Part shown: positions 14,578-25,600 of the stretch, piece by piece
Position numbering within the stretch: position 1 is the stretch's first letter
How the letters are laid out: every line of letters starts with the position of its first letter
Source: Monosporascus cannonballus
Lineage: Eukaryota; Ascomycota; Sordariomycetes; Xylariales
Direction of reading: 5' to 3'
Assembly (NCBI GenBank): GCA_004154925.1
Contig: QJNS01000172.1
Location: 106,685 to 170,684, forward strand
Length of the DNA: 64,000 nucleotides
Position numbers and translations under genes: made by a program
The notes under the pieces: model-generated
The model's database searches: none
Seen by the model: the letters and a program-made list of their open reading frames with translations, nothing else
Told to the model about the DNA's origin: nothing

Positions 14578-14582
14578 ATTAA

Positions 14583-15326
14583 CTTTAAAGTAAATAACGC
14601 GTAATGCGTTGAAAATATACGAATGTAAAATATTTAATATAATTCTTCGAAATCGTTAATAGATATTCGGATAAAAATATATAAATATTGTTATCTTAAA
14701 GTAAAATTTGAAAAAGATATTACAAGTAAATATTTTTTAAATATCGAAAAGCGCGGAAATTGTAATTATAAAAAGGGGTTAGGTTATAAGTTAAAAGCTT
14801 TAATAAAACAGTTAATATAAGACTAATTTCGAAATTTCTATATATATAGTTAATTATCTTTACGTATTTTTGGTGCAACGCTAGCTACAATACCAAAAGG
14901 TCAGCAATTCCAAACCCCAATTGGGGTTTGGACACCCTAATCCACCTTATAAGGACTAGCTGTGCATATCATCACAAAAAGATCGGTGGAATGATCGCAA
15001 TTGTAGCAATCATCCTAGTGCTTACAGCTGCATATATACTGGAGCTTTTACGGGTGACCAGGCCGTAACAACTTAAATTTCTGAAATTTAATAAAGTTTT
15101 TAAATTTTTAAATCAAGAATTATAAAAATTTATATTTATCATTTTATACGCATCTTATTTGTTTGGGGCCTTAACCGTAGCAGCGCCACAGACGCAACCA
15201 CAACCGCAATAATAGGGCCTGATTCTAGTGAGGTAAAGTTTAAGATCTAGCTACAAGTATAGTATATATAAGAGGCCTTTGCCACCTTGATAAATAGCTA
15301 ATTAGAGACTCTAATCTACACGCCTA
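14583..15326. other. Transition from AT-rich block to gene-bearing DNA
   Basis: The AT-rich composition continues to about 15,130 and then gives way to normal DNA. Inside it lies a less AT-rich island at about 14,875-15,065. The island contains a perfect 22-bp palindrome at 14,910-14,931 (left half CCAAACCCCAA). It may be a solo LTR or the end of another transposon. No coding sequence was recognised. Confidence 0.5.
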
Positions 15327-15938
15327 TTATCCTGTTTCAGCATCCAGTTCCTGGGCGAGTAAGAACAACGACGTCCGGTCAAAGCGATCATGTGCTACTC
15401 GTAGACGAGCGTAGAAGTTGTTTTCCGGCCCCTTCCTAGCCTCCTCCTTCGCCTTTGCGATGTCTTCTTCCGCCAGTGCTCGAGCGGCGTCAGCTTTGTG
15501 CTTCGGTATCCCCATATCGAGCATATCCTGGTAGACCTTTCCGAACGAGGACAGGAGACAGTCTACGCTGGGATCATTGCCGCTGCAAGTTTGACACGCC
15601 CCCTGGTATCCGTCGTATATGCACACCCATTCCTTCCGCTCGCACTCGGGTCCCCCGTCGAGCACACGCGCTCTGCATTTGTGCACCGGCAGCACTGTGG
15701 CGTCAGGGTCGGCGTGGAAACAGTAGGGAAAGCCCTTGTACCTGGGTCGGCGCGCATCAATATGAGCGCTAACGTCCGAAGCGACTACACAGTAGACTCC
15801 GGAAGCAAGGCTCCACTTACGGTTGCCTGCACATTGTGTGAGCAGTGGTTGATAGCCCTCGAAAGGGTAGGTGCGTGATGCTGGTGAGGATGATGCCAGG
15901 TAGGTATCGCTTGGGAAACCCAGTGCGCTCGGTGCGGT
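15327..15938 (-). pseudogene. Cys-containing hypothetical protein, open frame without start codon
   Basis: A single minus-strand frame is open for 203 codons, from just after a TAA at 15,939-15,941 to a stop at 15,327. No in-frame ATG exists. The residues look protein-like throughout: a Ser/Pro-rich N-terminal part, then spaced cysteines in VYCVV, FPYCFHADPD, HKCRARVLDGGPEC, WVCIYDG and ACQTCSGNDPSVDC, then an Ala/Glu-rich helical tail. The Cys spacing resembles small fungal proteins of unknown function that bear zinc-binding-like clusters, but no named family was recognised. Either a short upstream exon supplies the start (an ATG at 15,988 lies in another frame), or the 5' end was lost. It is the first unit next to the repeat block, so truncation is plausible. 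Confidence 0.45.
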
Positions 15939-17521
15939 TTATATATAGCAAATCTTGCACAACCCCAAAGTTTGCGTCTTTGAGTCATCGTTTCTGATTG
16001 TTGGTTGGTTTCTGGAACATGGTATCATGGGTACTCGCCTACGTGATATCGTGGTAATTACCGGCTTTATGAGTCTCGGATCCCGACGATGACCGGAGTT
16101 CTAGGTAAGGAATAGACGAGGGAAAAAATTGCTGGATTTATAAAACTATCGTCTAGGCAATCGTGATGATAAGCAAGCATATGACCGTACAACATTTCTC
16201 ATGATACTCTGGGTAATGCCGCACCTATGCAACTTGGCGAAGCTATCATCACTTAACAAGCAATGGATATTCGACCGGCTATATACTTCCAGTTTTTATG
16301 CTGTATGGTATATCCATCGACAACTTTGCCATGCCGGATTGAATCTCTCTTCCGCAGTCAAATGACCAATTATGAATTACCATGATATCTATGCGAATAT
16401 TAGCCATGGATACTCCTGAGCATTCGCTGGTGTTCACTTTGGACCCGTGAATAGTTGATAGCAGCCGCAATAGCTAGTCATTCCTCAGAACTATCTTACC
16501 AATGATTAGGCTCGCCTGTCTTCCCAGTTCCCGTGTAGGACAAGATGCGGCTATCCAAGCATGATTGGGAATTGAAAGGTACTGTTCGTCCAATACTTTC
16601 CAGCAGTGTCTGATTTTGAACCGTTTTGGCCACCTTTTTCGTCGGGTACATCGTTCCTACTCATATGTGACCACAGGCTTTATCTACTTTCAGATTCCTT
16701 CCATAGCGAGGGCGAGACTCGGTCCCGGCTACTGCAATACGGTTCGACCGAACACGTACGGCCTCTTTCAGAGTCGGACTGCGTGCGTACGTAACAGTTA
16801 GCAGTCATAACTTATTCGTAGATATGCAGCTGTACAGCGTCGCTCCTGGCCTCCTGGATCAGCCTAATCTATAGATATATGGCACACAGGAGGCGGGCCA
16901 CTTCCCGACATTGAGGCATCCTCGTGGTGTACAAAATCCTACTCTTTAGACCCCGTCCCAACATTCACCTTAGCAAAGGGGGTAATGAATACGTTAGTCG
17001 TGAGAAATGCAACATCCCGAGAATGCAATTTCTCTGAATGATGGTAAATGAATAAAAATAAAACAGACACACGCGTTATCACGTGATTATAAATTTGCAA
17101 GAAATTAGCTCATAACTTAGTCACCTTGGAGTTTCTTCCTAAACTACTTAAGTGATTAGTAATCAGTACGACTTCAGTAATATCCGCCAAGTCAAAGGTG
17201 AGTATGCAACTCCAAGCGATTAAGCGTTTATCAGGTTATCGCAGTAGTTGCATTCTGATGGAGAATGATGCAAGCGTTGCCGTCCTACAAGGCTTGAATT
17301 CAACAAATCTCAGCCTCGTCCTCCATCATCAAATCCGTCTACATCAACAAATCCAGAATCCCGCAGCGCATGCCTCCTACACCTCTCCATCAAGCACATA
17401 CTACTTGTCACATGAAGCCCAGTATATTTGTGGAATAAGCTCGCAGTGCATGAAACTGTCAATCTACATACCTACCGCCAGCGCTGCAATCACCGCGTCC
17501 CTTCGCAAGCAACCGCCCACC
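15939..17521. other. Intergenic region upstream of CWC26
   Basis: About 1.6 kb has only short unconvincing frames on either strand. Composition is normal (not RIP-like). The CT-rich, CA-rich stretch immediately before 17,522 is typical of a fungal 5' leader. Nothing else was recognised. Confidence 0.5.
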
Positions 17522-18568
17522 ATGCCCTCCGACCTCTCAGCCTACCTCGCGACGCGCTACCTGACGGCGGATCCGAAGCCCTCGAAGAAACGGAAGCGCA
17601 AGCAGGCCGGCGCCGCGGCTGACGCGGGGCTCCTGATCACCGACGACGCCGACACGGGGTGGACGCGCTCGGGCGGCGGCGAGGACGACGACGAGGACGG
17701 CATCGAGGCCTCGGTCGCGGGCACCAGCGCCGAGTTCCGGAAGGCGAAGAAGTCGGGGTGGAAGGTGGTCGGCGGCGCCTCCGCCTCCAGCGACCCCTCG
17801 GCGGCAGCAACAACACAACAGCAGAACCCGCGGGACCAGGCGCGAGAAAGCGCCGACGCGTCCGCCCGCGAGGCGGACGCCATCCTCGCCACGGCGGCGG
17901 CGGACGCGTCGGCAGCGGGCGGGGCCGAAGGCGACGATGACGTGCCGGTGATGATGTCGGACGGGACGCACGCGGGGCTGCAGAGCGCCGCGGCGGTGTC
18001 GGCGCAGCTCGAGAGGAGGCGGAAGGCGGAGCGGGCCGAGTTCGAGAAGACTTCGAAGTTCCACAAGGAGGCCGAGACGGTGTACCGCGACGCGACGGGG
18101 CGGCGCGTGGACGTGGAGTGGAAGCGGGCGGAGGCGCGGCGGGCGGCGGCGGCGGCACGCGAGAGGGAGGAGGAGGCCCAGAGGGCGCTGAGGGGCGACG
18201 CGCAGGCGCGCGAGGCCGAGCGCCGCCGCGAGGAGCTGCTCGACGCCAGGACCATGGCGTTCGCGCGCACCGCCGACGACGAGGGCCTCAACGAGGAGCT
18301 GAGGGCGCAGACGCGGTGGGGGGACACCATGGCGCAGTTCGTCGGGTCGGGTGGTGGTGGTGGTGCTGGTGGGAGCAAGAAGAGGAGGGGGTTGAAGGGC
18401 CGTCCCGTGTACCAGGGCGCGGCGCCGCCGAACCGCTACGGCATTCGTCCCGGGTACCGCTGGGACGGCGTCGATAGGGGCAATGGCTTCGAGGCGGAGA
18501 GGTTCAAGGCTATCAATCGCCGGGAGAGAAATAAGGGGCTGGAGTACTCGTGGCAGATGGACGAGTGA
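17522..18568 (+). CDS. CWC26: Pre-mRNA-splicing factor CWC26/BUD13
   Basis: This intronless gene encodes 348 residues. BUD13/CWC26 is a subunit of the RES complex (with Snu17 and Pml1), which binds the activated spliceosome and promotes the first splicing step and retention of unspliced RNA in the nucleus. The start at 17,522 gives MPSDLSAYLATRYLTAD, matching the conserved family N-terminus (LxxYLxxxYL). The frame is open further upstream, but that part looks like leader sequence. A Lys/Arg patch (KKRKRK) follows, then a long Ala/Glu/Arg-rich charged region with likely coiled coil. The hallmark C-terminal block comes last: GRPVYQGAAPPNRYGIRPGY, RWDGVDRGNGFE, and an end rich in Arg and Asn (WQMDE). 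GC content is very high, so several long antisense frames are spurious. The gene is convergent with TFG1 downstream. Confidence 0.95.
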   Translation: MPSDLSAYLATRYLTADPKPSKKRKRKQAGAAADAGLLITDDADTGWTRSGGGEDDDEDGIEASVAGTSAEFRKAKKSGWKVVGGASASSDPSAAATTQQQNPRDQARESADASAREADAILATAAADASAAGGAEGDDDVPVMMSDGTHAGLQSAAAVSAQLERRRKAERAEFEKTSKFHKEAETVYRDATGRRVDVEWKRAEARRAAAAAREREEEAQRALRGDAQAREAERRREELLDARTMAFARTADDEGLNEELRAQTRWGDTMAQFVGSGGGGGAGGSKKRRGLKGRPVYQGAAPPNRYGIRPGYRWDGVDRGNGFEAERFKAINRRERNKGLEYSWQMDE

Positions 18569-18964
18569 TAAGCCGCTCGATATGGAACTTAAATGTGGCA
18601 GGCAGATATTATACCCAGGGTTATACAGTCACCGTGACACTTCCAATTAGCCTAGCACTGCACGTTGGCTTTTTCATACTCATAGCAGCCTATACAATTA
18701 AGACGTGACTCTCCACGGGCACTTAACCCGTGGGCGTGGTACTCTAAAGGTTGTGTGCCACCGTCAACGAATTCGCAGAACCCCTGTCTACCGATCTATA
18801 TGGACTGCACCAGGGAATAATTATAGTAGAATCCATGTGGTGACATGTGATGAAAAGTTCACCACAGCGGTTCCTTGCAGTCCGATTCCGATTGTGGTCG
18901 GCCTCATCAAGACCACGAAGGCCCATCTCCAGCGGTTGAGGAAAGCCGCTCAATTTAGCTCCAC
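18569..18964. other. Convergent 3' intergenic region
   Basis: This 396-bp spacer lies between the 3' ends of CWC26 (+) and TFG1 (-). It should hold both poly(A) regions. Nothing else is visible in it. Confidence 0.5.
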
Positions 18965-21153
18965 TCAGGAGTCCGGTTTCCGGCGCAGCAGTTTGTCTTC
19001 CTTGGAGTAGACACTACAGCTCAGGACTAATTTGAGGAAGACCTTTTGCGGCATGAGGTCTGGCTGACCATCTCTCTCAAGCCGCGACTTGAACGTGGTT
19101 ATGAATTTCTTCATGGATACACCTTCAGGCCGAGGCGGCAGCGCGTCGATAATCTCCTGAACCGTTGGCGGGTTGATGTACTTGGAGACATCGATGGGTT
19201 CCGCCCTGTTGTCTGGAGAGCCGGCGCGCGGCGTGCCAGTGGGGGCGCCCTTGCTGCTCGAGGCGACGGACTTGCCCTGTTGAGGGGGGGCGGGACTACC
19301 GGCTCGGGATTCAGCGGGGCTAGCCTGATCAAGGGGCCCGCGCTTCTTCTTCTTGCCAGCCGCGCCGTCCGACATCTCGCCAGCCGTGCCTTCGGCATCA
19401 CTAGTAGAGCCGGCGCCGGCGCGCCGCGGAAGAGGAGTGTCGCCGCGGCTTCCGGGAATCGAACTACTTGGTCCAGTCTTCTTCTTCTTGCGGGTGGACT
19501 CTGTTCCGCTAGAATCCGAAGGTAGCGGCGACCCTGGTCGTTTGAGAGACTTGCCCTTTTTCGCTGCTTCAGCGGCAGCTTTCTTGCCCTGAGGCGTATT
19601 GGAACCCTTTGTATTGTTCCCCGAGCCATTAGCCTTGTCCTTATCGCCCTTCTGCTGTTCATCTTCCTTCTTTTCGTCCTCGGTGTCAGTGTCGGTCTCG
19701 CTCTGGGGGGTTGTCAGCCAAGTTCTAGAATACGAATAAAGGGTTGACGAAGACAGACCTCCGATGAGGCAAACGGATCACGCTCCCTAGAGGAGTCACT
19801 GTCATCATACTGGAACTGCTTGTCGCGCCGCTTGAGGGCTTTCCTTAGACCCTTGCCGAAGAGCTTCCTCTCTAGCTCTTCCCTTTTCTCCTCGTCCTCT
19901 TCCTTATCAACCTCCTTTTCATCCGTTTCGCCAAACGCATTCGCTTTAAGCTGCTCACGGCGAATCCGGTCATTGACTTCCTTGACTTCTTCGTCTCTAT
20001 CGGGCTCGTAACCCGGGTTTTCGTCATCATCCTGGAATTCCTCGCCAGAGAAGTCTATGTCATCATGGTCCTGCTTCTCTCTACGCGATGCCTGCTTGAA
20101 CGTGCCGCTTTCCTGTTTGACCGCAGTGCGGCCGTTGATGATGGTTCTCGATTCGTTCATAGCCTGCTCGGTCTTCTCTCGCTGTGCGTCTCGAATGGCC
20201 CATCTGCCTATGGGCATCTTCTTCCCCATGACCTTCTCGGCCTCCTCGATCGACATGGTCTGGATCACACCCCGCTTCGAGGTGAACCTATACCACTTCT
20301 CCAAAGGAATCATGCGAAAACCTCCACCATGAATCTGTAAGCCGACCTTGGCATGAGACAGGGGCGCTTCGTACTGGCCGACCCATACGTTCTTCCCGTC
20401 GGCGTCTTCCAGGTGCCATGGTAGCGCTTCTTCATATCTAATTTCGGCCTGCTTCTTCTGCTCCTCAGTACGGGCCTCGTAATGAACTTGCGTGCCGTGC
20501 TTCTTCTCCCGTTCTTTCGGCTGCTGTTTCTTAGGATTCGGGTCCCTAGCAACTGGAGCTTTCTGGGCATCGTCAAGAGCGCGTTGAGCTTCTCTGTCTG
20601 CCTTGGCTTGCGCAATCTTCTGAGCTTCTTCGTTGTCGACGGGAATCGGCTCCGAAACTTCCTCCTTGACCTCTCGTCCCGGGGGCGGTTGCCTGGGATC
20701 GCGTCGCTGCAACGTGACGGGTCGGGCGAACTCGTCTTGGTTGGTCGGGTCAATGCCCGTACTCCCAGACCTGGCAAGGCGACCGTGGGGAGGGACGAAT
20801 TTCATCACATGAAAGCGTAGGCCTTCTTTCAGGGCCTTCTTAGTGATATAGAGGGGATAGTCCTGAGCATCTGGGGGTTTGGGAAAAGTCCAACCATCGT
20901 TCTGCCTTCGAATCTCGTCAAAGTTGGGTGCGGCTTGCTGCGCCTGTTGTCTAGGAGGAGCAGGCTTAGGTGCTGTGCCAGGTAGGTTGGTGATTTTGGC
21001 CGATGACGAACCAGGCACGGGCGGGGGCCGCTTAATGGGAGGTTTGCGAGCCACAAGAGGGTTTCCGTTACCGCGCGGTCTACGCAATGGAGGCGCTCCG
21101 GAGGGAGGCGTGGGTTTCTGTCCATGGGGACCGACGGGAGGTGATGCGCTCAT
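18965..21153 (-). CDS. TFG1: Transcription initiation factor IIF, large (alpha/RAP74) subunit
   Basis: Two exons: 19,759-21,153 and 18,965-19,702, with a 56-bp intron (donor GTCTGT, branch GCTGAC, acceptor CAG), giving about 710 residues. TFIIF binds RNA polymerase II, brings it to the promoter and aids initiation and early elongation in the nucleus. The N-terminus is Pro-rich and disordered. The dimerisation (triple-barrel) domain is split, with WTFPKPPDAQDYPLYITKKA and GLRFHVMKF at about residues 87-120 and WVGQYEAPLSHAKVG, then WYRFTSKRGV, after a charged insert at about 250-295. Next come an acidic region (FSGEEFQDDDENPGYEPDRD, EEDEEKREELERK), a Ser/Lys linker spanning the intron, and a C-terminal winged helix (ISKYINPPTVQEIIDALPP-like, KKFITTFKSRL, DKLLRRKPDS). 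The split dimerisation domain is normal for fungal Tfg1. Confidence 0.93.
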
Positions 21154-22695
21154 GATTTTGAGAAAGCGGCAACGGGATATACCGGCGGCGTTGGACGTTT
21201 ATGTAATAGGAGGGGTTCGCGGCCGGAGATGGTCAGTAAAGGACCACCAGAAGAATAGTCTACCTAGTTTACGAGATCTCAAGGACGACCTGCATGTGGA
21301 AACGATGGAATATGCGACAAATAATCGCACTGTAAAGATGACGATGCCAGCGGCAACAAAGCGTGATGCCAAGAGCAGGCTCGGACCTAGCGTCAATTCG
21401 GAAAGATGAGACGTGGGATCAACAGAATATGATTAATCGCGTGGATGACGCGATGCTAAAAACCGGTTAGAAGTGGGAATCTGAAGGGGAGCTGGGAAGC
21501 GCAGACACGCGCAGTCAGTTGTAGAAGTCGTCGAGCCGCGGTAATGGTAAGAATGAAGATGATCCGGATGTGTTTCCCGTCAGGTAGGCATTCATCTATC
21601 CATAATTCTTAAGTAAGCAGGTACGTATAGAGCTGAGGGTAGGTAAGCGTGGAAATTCGAATGCGGCGAAGGCCATGTCATGTTGGACTAACAAAGAGTA
21701 GGTAAGCAACCTTGAAGTGACAAACAACATTATGCAACAGTTCAGCCATCTGGCAGCAGCACACAGACCACCTTACGCATACGTACCTTAGTAGCTACCT
21801 CTGGGAGCGCCCGCCGAAGGTTCAAGGGGATAGACCAATAAAATGCGCAGAGTTGTGGTTCAATTTCTGGCCCAGAACAAACACTTCGTGCGTCATAGCG
21901 ATATACTGACGCTTGCATTAAGCCAGTGCGTACTCTCTTTAGGTAGGATAAAGTCCGCTATGGCAGGCTAAAGCCAGCCTCAGATACTCCAGGACAGGTC
22001 TATGTCCTCATGCTCGAGTAATTCTTTGTAATTTCCCTAAAAGGATGCACGCACACTTCAGTGGCGCGGCGCTTCAGCGGGGACCTAACGATAAATCTAA
22101 ATCTTAATTCATCTTCAGTTGCAAAATCGGCCAATCATTTTTTTGGTCATTCTTGCACCCGTCTGCGATTTACTAAGTAGCCCCAAATCACGCCAAATTT
22201 CTTAATGCTTTTATCGAGATTCCTATCGATTTCGATGTGGTAGCACTGCATGTGGACATCGTCTAGGCACTGAGAGGTTGAAGTCAAGCCTGATCAGGTG
22301 AAACCTTCAATTCTTCATTGCTGGTCTGGCAGCATACGTACATATATGCTACTTATGCATTAAAACACCTTCGACAGTCACTGCATCCTCGTAGGCCCAA
22401 CGTCCCAACCCTTCCCGTGGCTGCCCCGTCCAGTACTGCCACCGTTTCGAGCAATATCAGATGACAGCACGTCGTCGCCCAGGACGCAATTGCCAACTTT
22501 GAAAATATTAACTTTATCCTCAGGTTTACGTGCTGCCCATTGAGACGAGGCGAGGCGAGGCTGCGCACCTGAGATACCGTCTGCGTCGCTGGAGTGACCT
22601 AAAAGCTTCTGTCAGTGTCAAGCGAGCCCTAGTGTTCCGCCATTGACCTTCATCATTGTACATCACTACCAAGGATCTTCCCAGTGTCCGAGAAT
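21154..22695. other. Divergent promoter region TFG1 / nucleotidyltransferase
   Basis: About 1.5 kb separates the starts of TFG1 (-) and the nucleotidyltransferase gene (+). Short frames exist on both strands but none has family character. It should carry both promoters and leaders. No strong motif was recognised. Confidence 0.5.
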
Positions 22696-25600
22696 ATGCA
22701 ACCGTCGCAGGGTACCACTGCGCCTCTCGAGGATCGCCTGCGAGGCCTCATCCTCAGCAATGCTGATCAAGGGGGTACCCAGGGCGGCCACGTGACAGAC
22801 CCTCATTCTAGCAATGCCATCCAACAACAGTCCTCGCAACACAAGCATGTAAAGAGCGTACCAGAAACAGACCTCTCTTCTTCAACCGACCAGGCGCAGG
22901 GCCGCCCCAAGGCCTCTAGGAAGCGTCTGAATCAAGTTCAACGGCGTCAGATGAGTGCGGAATTATCAGTACCAGTTGATACCAGAGCACCTGTTGAACA
23001 GACACCAAAGTCATACACCGGTCGCCAGCCGAAAGCCCACCAGCAACAAGGAAAGCGATTTTACCCTCATCATCACTCTTCGCGATCCCATTCGGGGAGC
23101 TCTCGCAATGGGTTCCAGAATCAGCCTCCTACTAATAGCGGCGAACCTTTGTCTGCTCAGTCGCATCATAGTTCTATCTTACGCCGAGGACCGAACATCT
23201 TGTCCCATCATCAACCTGATTGGAGGGCCCAACAGCCTCGTTATCATGAACTCCCCAGAGGTGTAAATGTACTCTCAGCGGAATCATTTGCCTCTCGCGG
23301 TCATCAGGGCACCCATCAATCTCTGTACAACCCAGGTGGCTATCGCCAGTACACAGTCGAACCGGAAGAGTTGACCAACCAATCTCATCTTCTCGACCGG
23401 CTATGCCATCTTGTCGTTACAGGTGCCGAAATTGAACCGAGCGAGATTGCCGAGAAGGAAGACTTTCGTATGCGGGTCGAGGAAATTTGCCGATCTGTCA
23501 TAACTCGTTACGAGATGGGGCACAATGGAAACACTGCTTTCCCTCTCGAGAGCGTCCAGCTGAAATGCTTCGGAAGTCTCTCATCTGGCTTTGCTACCAA
23601 AGCAGCCGATATGGACCTGGCTCTACTTTCCCCTCTTTCTAGGGTGAACCCGGACTCGTCTGACTCACCTATACCTCGCCTTGTGGAGAAGGCCTTACTT
23701 GAGTCCGGATTTGGTGCTCGGCTGCTCACTCGTACTCGTGTGTCCATAATAAAGTTATGTGAGAAGCCTGACGATAAGCTTCGACTATCGCTCTTGGAGG
23801 AGCGAGCCAAGTGGGAGCAGGGTCTGAGTACCGACGGCCATGGGGCGGACGACGGGCTATTGGACGATCCGAATTCTCCCCACGAGACAACAACTTCCCA
23901 CGAAGTCGATAAGAGGCAGTCAGTACCGGATGAGCAGCAATCAGAGCTTGAAATACAGACCGCGAGCGAAGTTGGACAAACCTACCAGGAAAAGCTGTCT
24001 TCGCTCAGACAGTCTTGGAATCAATCCCTATCGAGTTACTACGGCAACGCCAAGCGGCTACTCCGCCAGTTGAATGGCCGTGATATCACGCAGTCCAACT
24101 CTGGAGACTTCAAAAAAGCTGACTTCGAACTACTCGACGTCGTCTCCCGGGCTTTCATCGAAGGCCTCTATGATGAATCATTAAGACTCCGCATTCAAGG
24201 CTACCCATCCTTCTACGAGGGCCTGAACTCTCCGCACATTAATTTCCGATCCCTAGTGGGTGTCATGAAAATGGCGGAAGGTGAACAGCTCATCATGCTA
24301 TGGGAGACGAGGACAGTGACCGAAGGCAACCCACAACGAGAAGAAATGTCCCAGGGTGTCGTCAATAGGTGGAAGACCCTGCAGGCTACAAAGACATTCG
24401 GCCCGTACCCGCTTTCGTTCACCAAGGACCTTCACCATGCCGTAGAAAGTCTGCGCAGTCTACCATCAATTCAGCTCATGCAACTGCGGCAGGAACAGCA
24501 CGAGAGCGCAACAGAGTATCACGCGAGGGTAGCCCGTATAATGCACGGCCTACGTGGACCAAATGTACCAAATCCTGTCATGACCTCCAAAGTTGTAGAA
24601 TACTACATACTGGGCCTCCAAAATGAGCAGATCCGCGAAGAGGTTCGTAACTTTGCGCTCACCTCCGGGGCACAGTCCCTGAAGACCATCGCAAGAAAAC
24701 ATAAGGCCCTGCAATTGGCTCTTGAATACGAAAAGGCCCTGGAGACGAACCTATATAGCGAAGAGGATTCCGTCTTAATCCGGGACTACGTCGGTCTCCT
24801 CCGTCGCGGCCTTGTTCCGATTGCGGCGCAAGACAGCGAGCCGTTTGACTACGTTGTCCCGGTCACTCAGACCAGAGCGAACATTATCCAGAGGATCCGA
24901 CAGCTTCCCGGCCCATCTCGACTAGCCCCTAATCAGCTGAGGGACCGCTATCATGACAAACTAGAATTCCCTAAGAGCGGAGTTGGAGTCCAGTGCGATA
25001 TTAACTTCTCCGCTCACCTCGCCCTACAGAACACGCTACTTCTGCGATGTTATTCCTACACTGATCCGCGTGTCCGGCCGCTTATACTCTTTGTAAAGTA
25101 CTGGGCCAGAGTACGGGGCATCAACGACGCGTACCGCGGGACTTTGAGCAGTTATGGCTACGTACTGATGGTGTTGCACTACCTGATCAACGTGGCCGAG
25201 CCATTCGTGTGCCCCAACCTCCAACAGCTCGCCCCTCCTGATCCAAACCTTCCGCCCGAAGCTATGGAGAGCCTTACCACCTGCAAAGGCCGCAATGTTC
25301 GCTTCTGGCGGGACGAGCAGGAGATCCAGAGACTAGCCCGTGAGGGATGCCTGAACCAGAACAGGCAGTCTGTCGGCGCTCTATTACGGGGCTTCTTTGA
25401 GTATTATGCGCAGAACAACATGATGAGCATCATTCAAAAACGTGGTTTTGACTGGGGAAGGGACGTCATCAGCCTGCGGACACCGGGTGGGTTAGTATCG
25501 AAACAAGAAAAAGGCTGGACCGGAGCCAAGACAGTCATACAGCCGCAATCGGGCGGTCCCGACAACTCAGTCGACGCCACCAGAAACCCGGCTCTGCCCC

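Noticed and set aside
16000..17190. Possible additional genes upstream of CWC26
   Set aside because: All frames are short, overlap on both strands, and show no recognisable motif or supporting splice pattern.
17537..18477. Several long open frames antisense or in other frames to CWC26
   Set aside because: They arise from the very high GC of the real gene, give Arg/Ala/Pro-rich low-complexity products, and overlap a recognised coding sequence.
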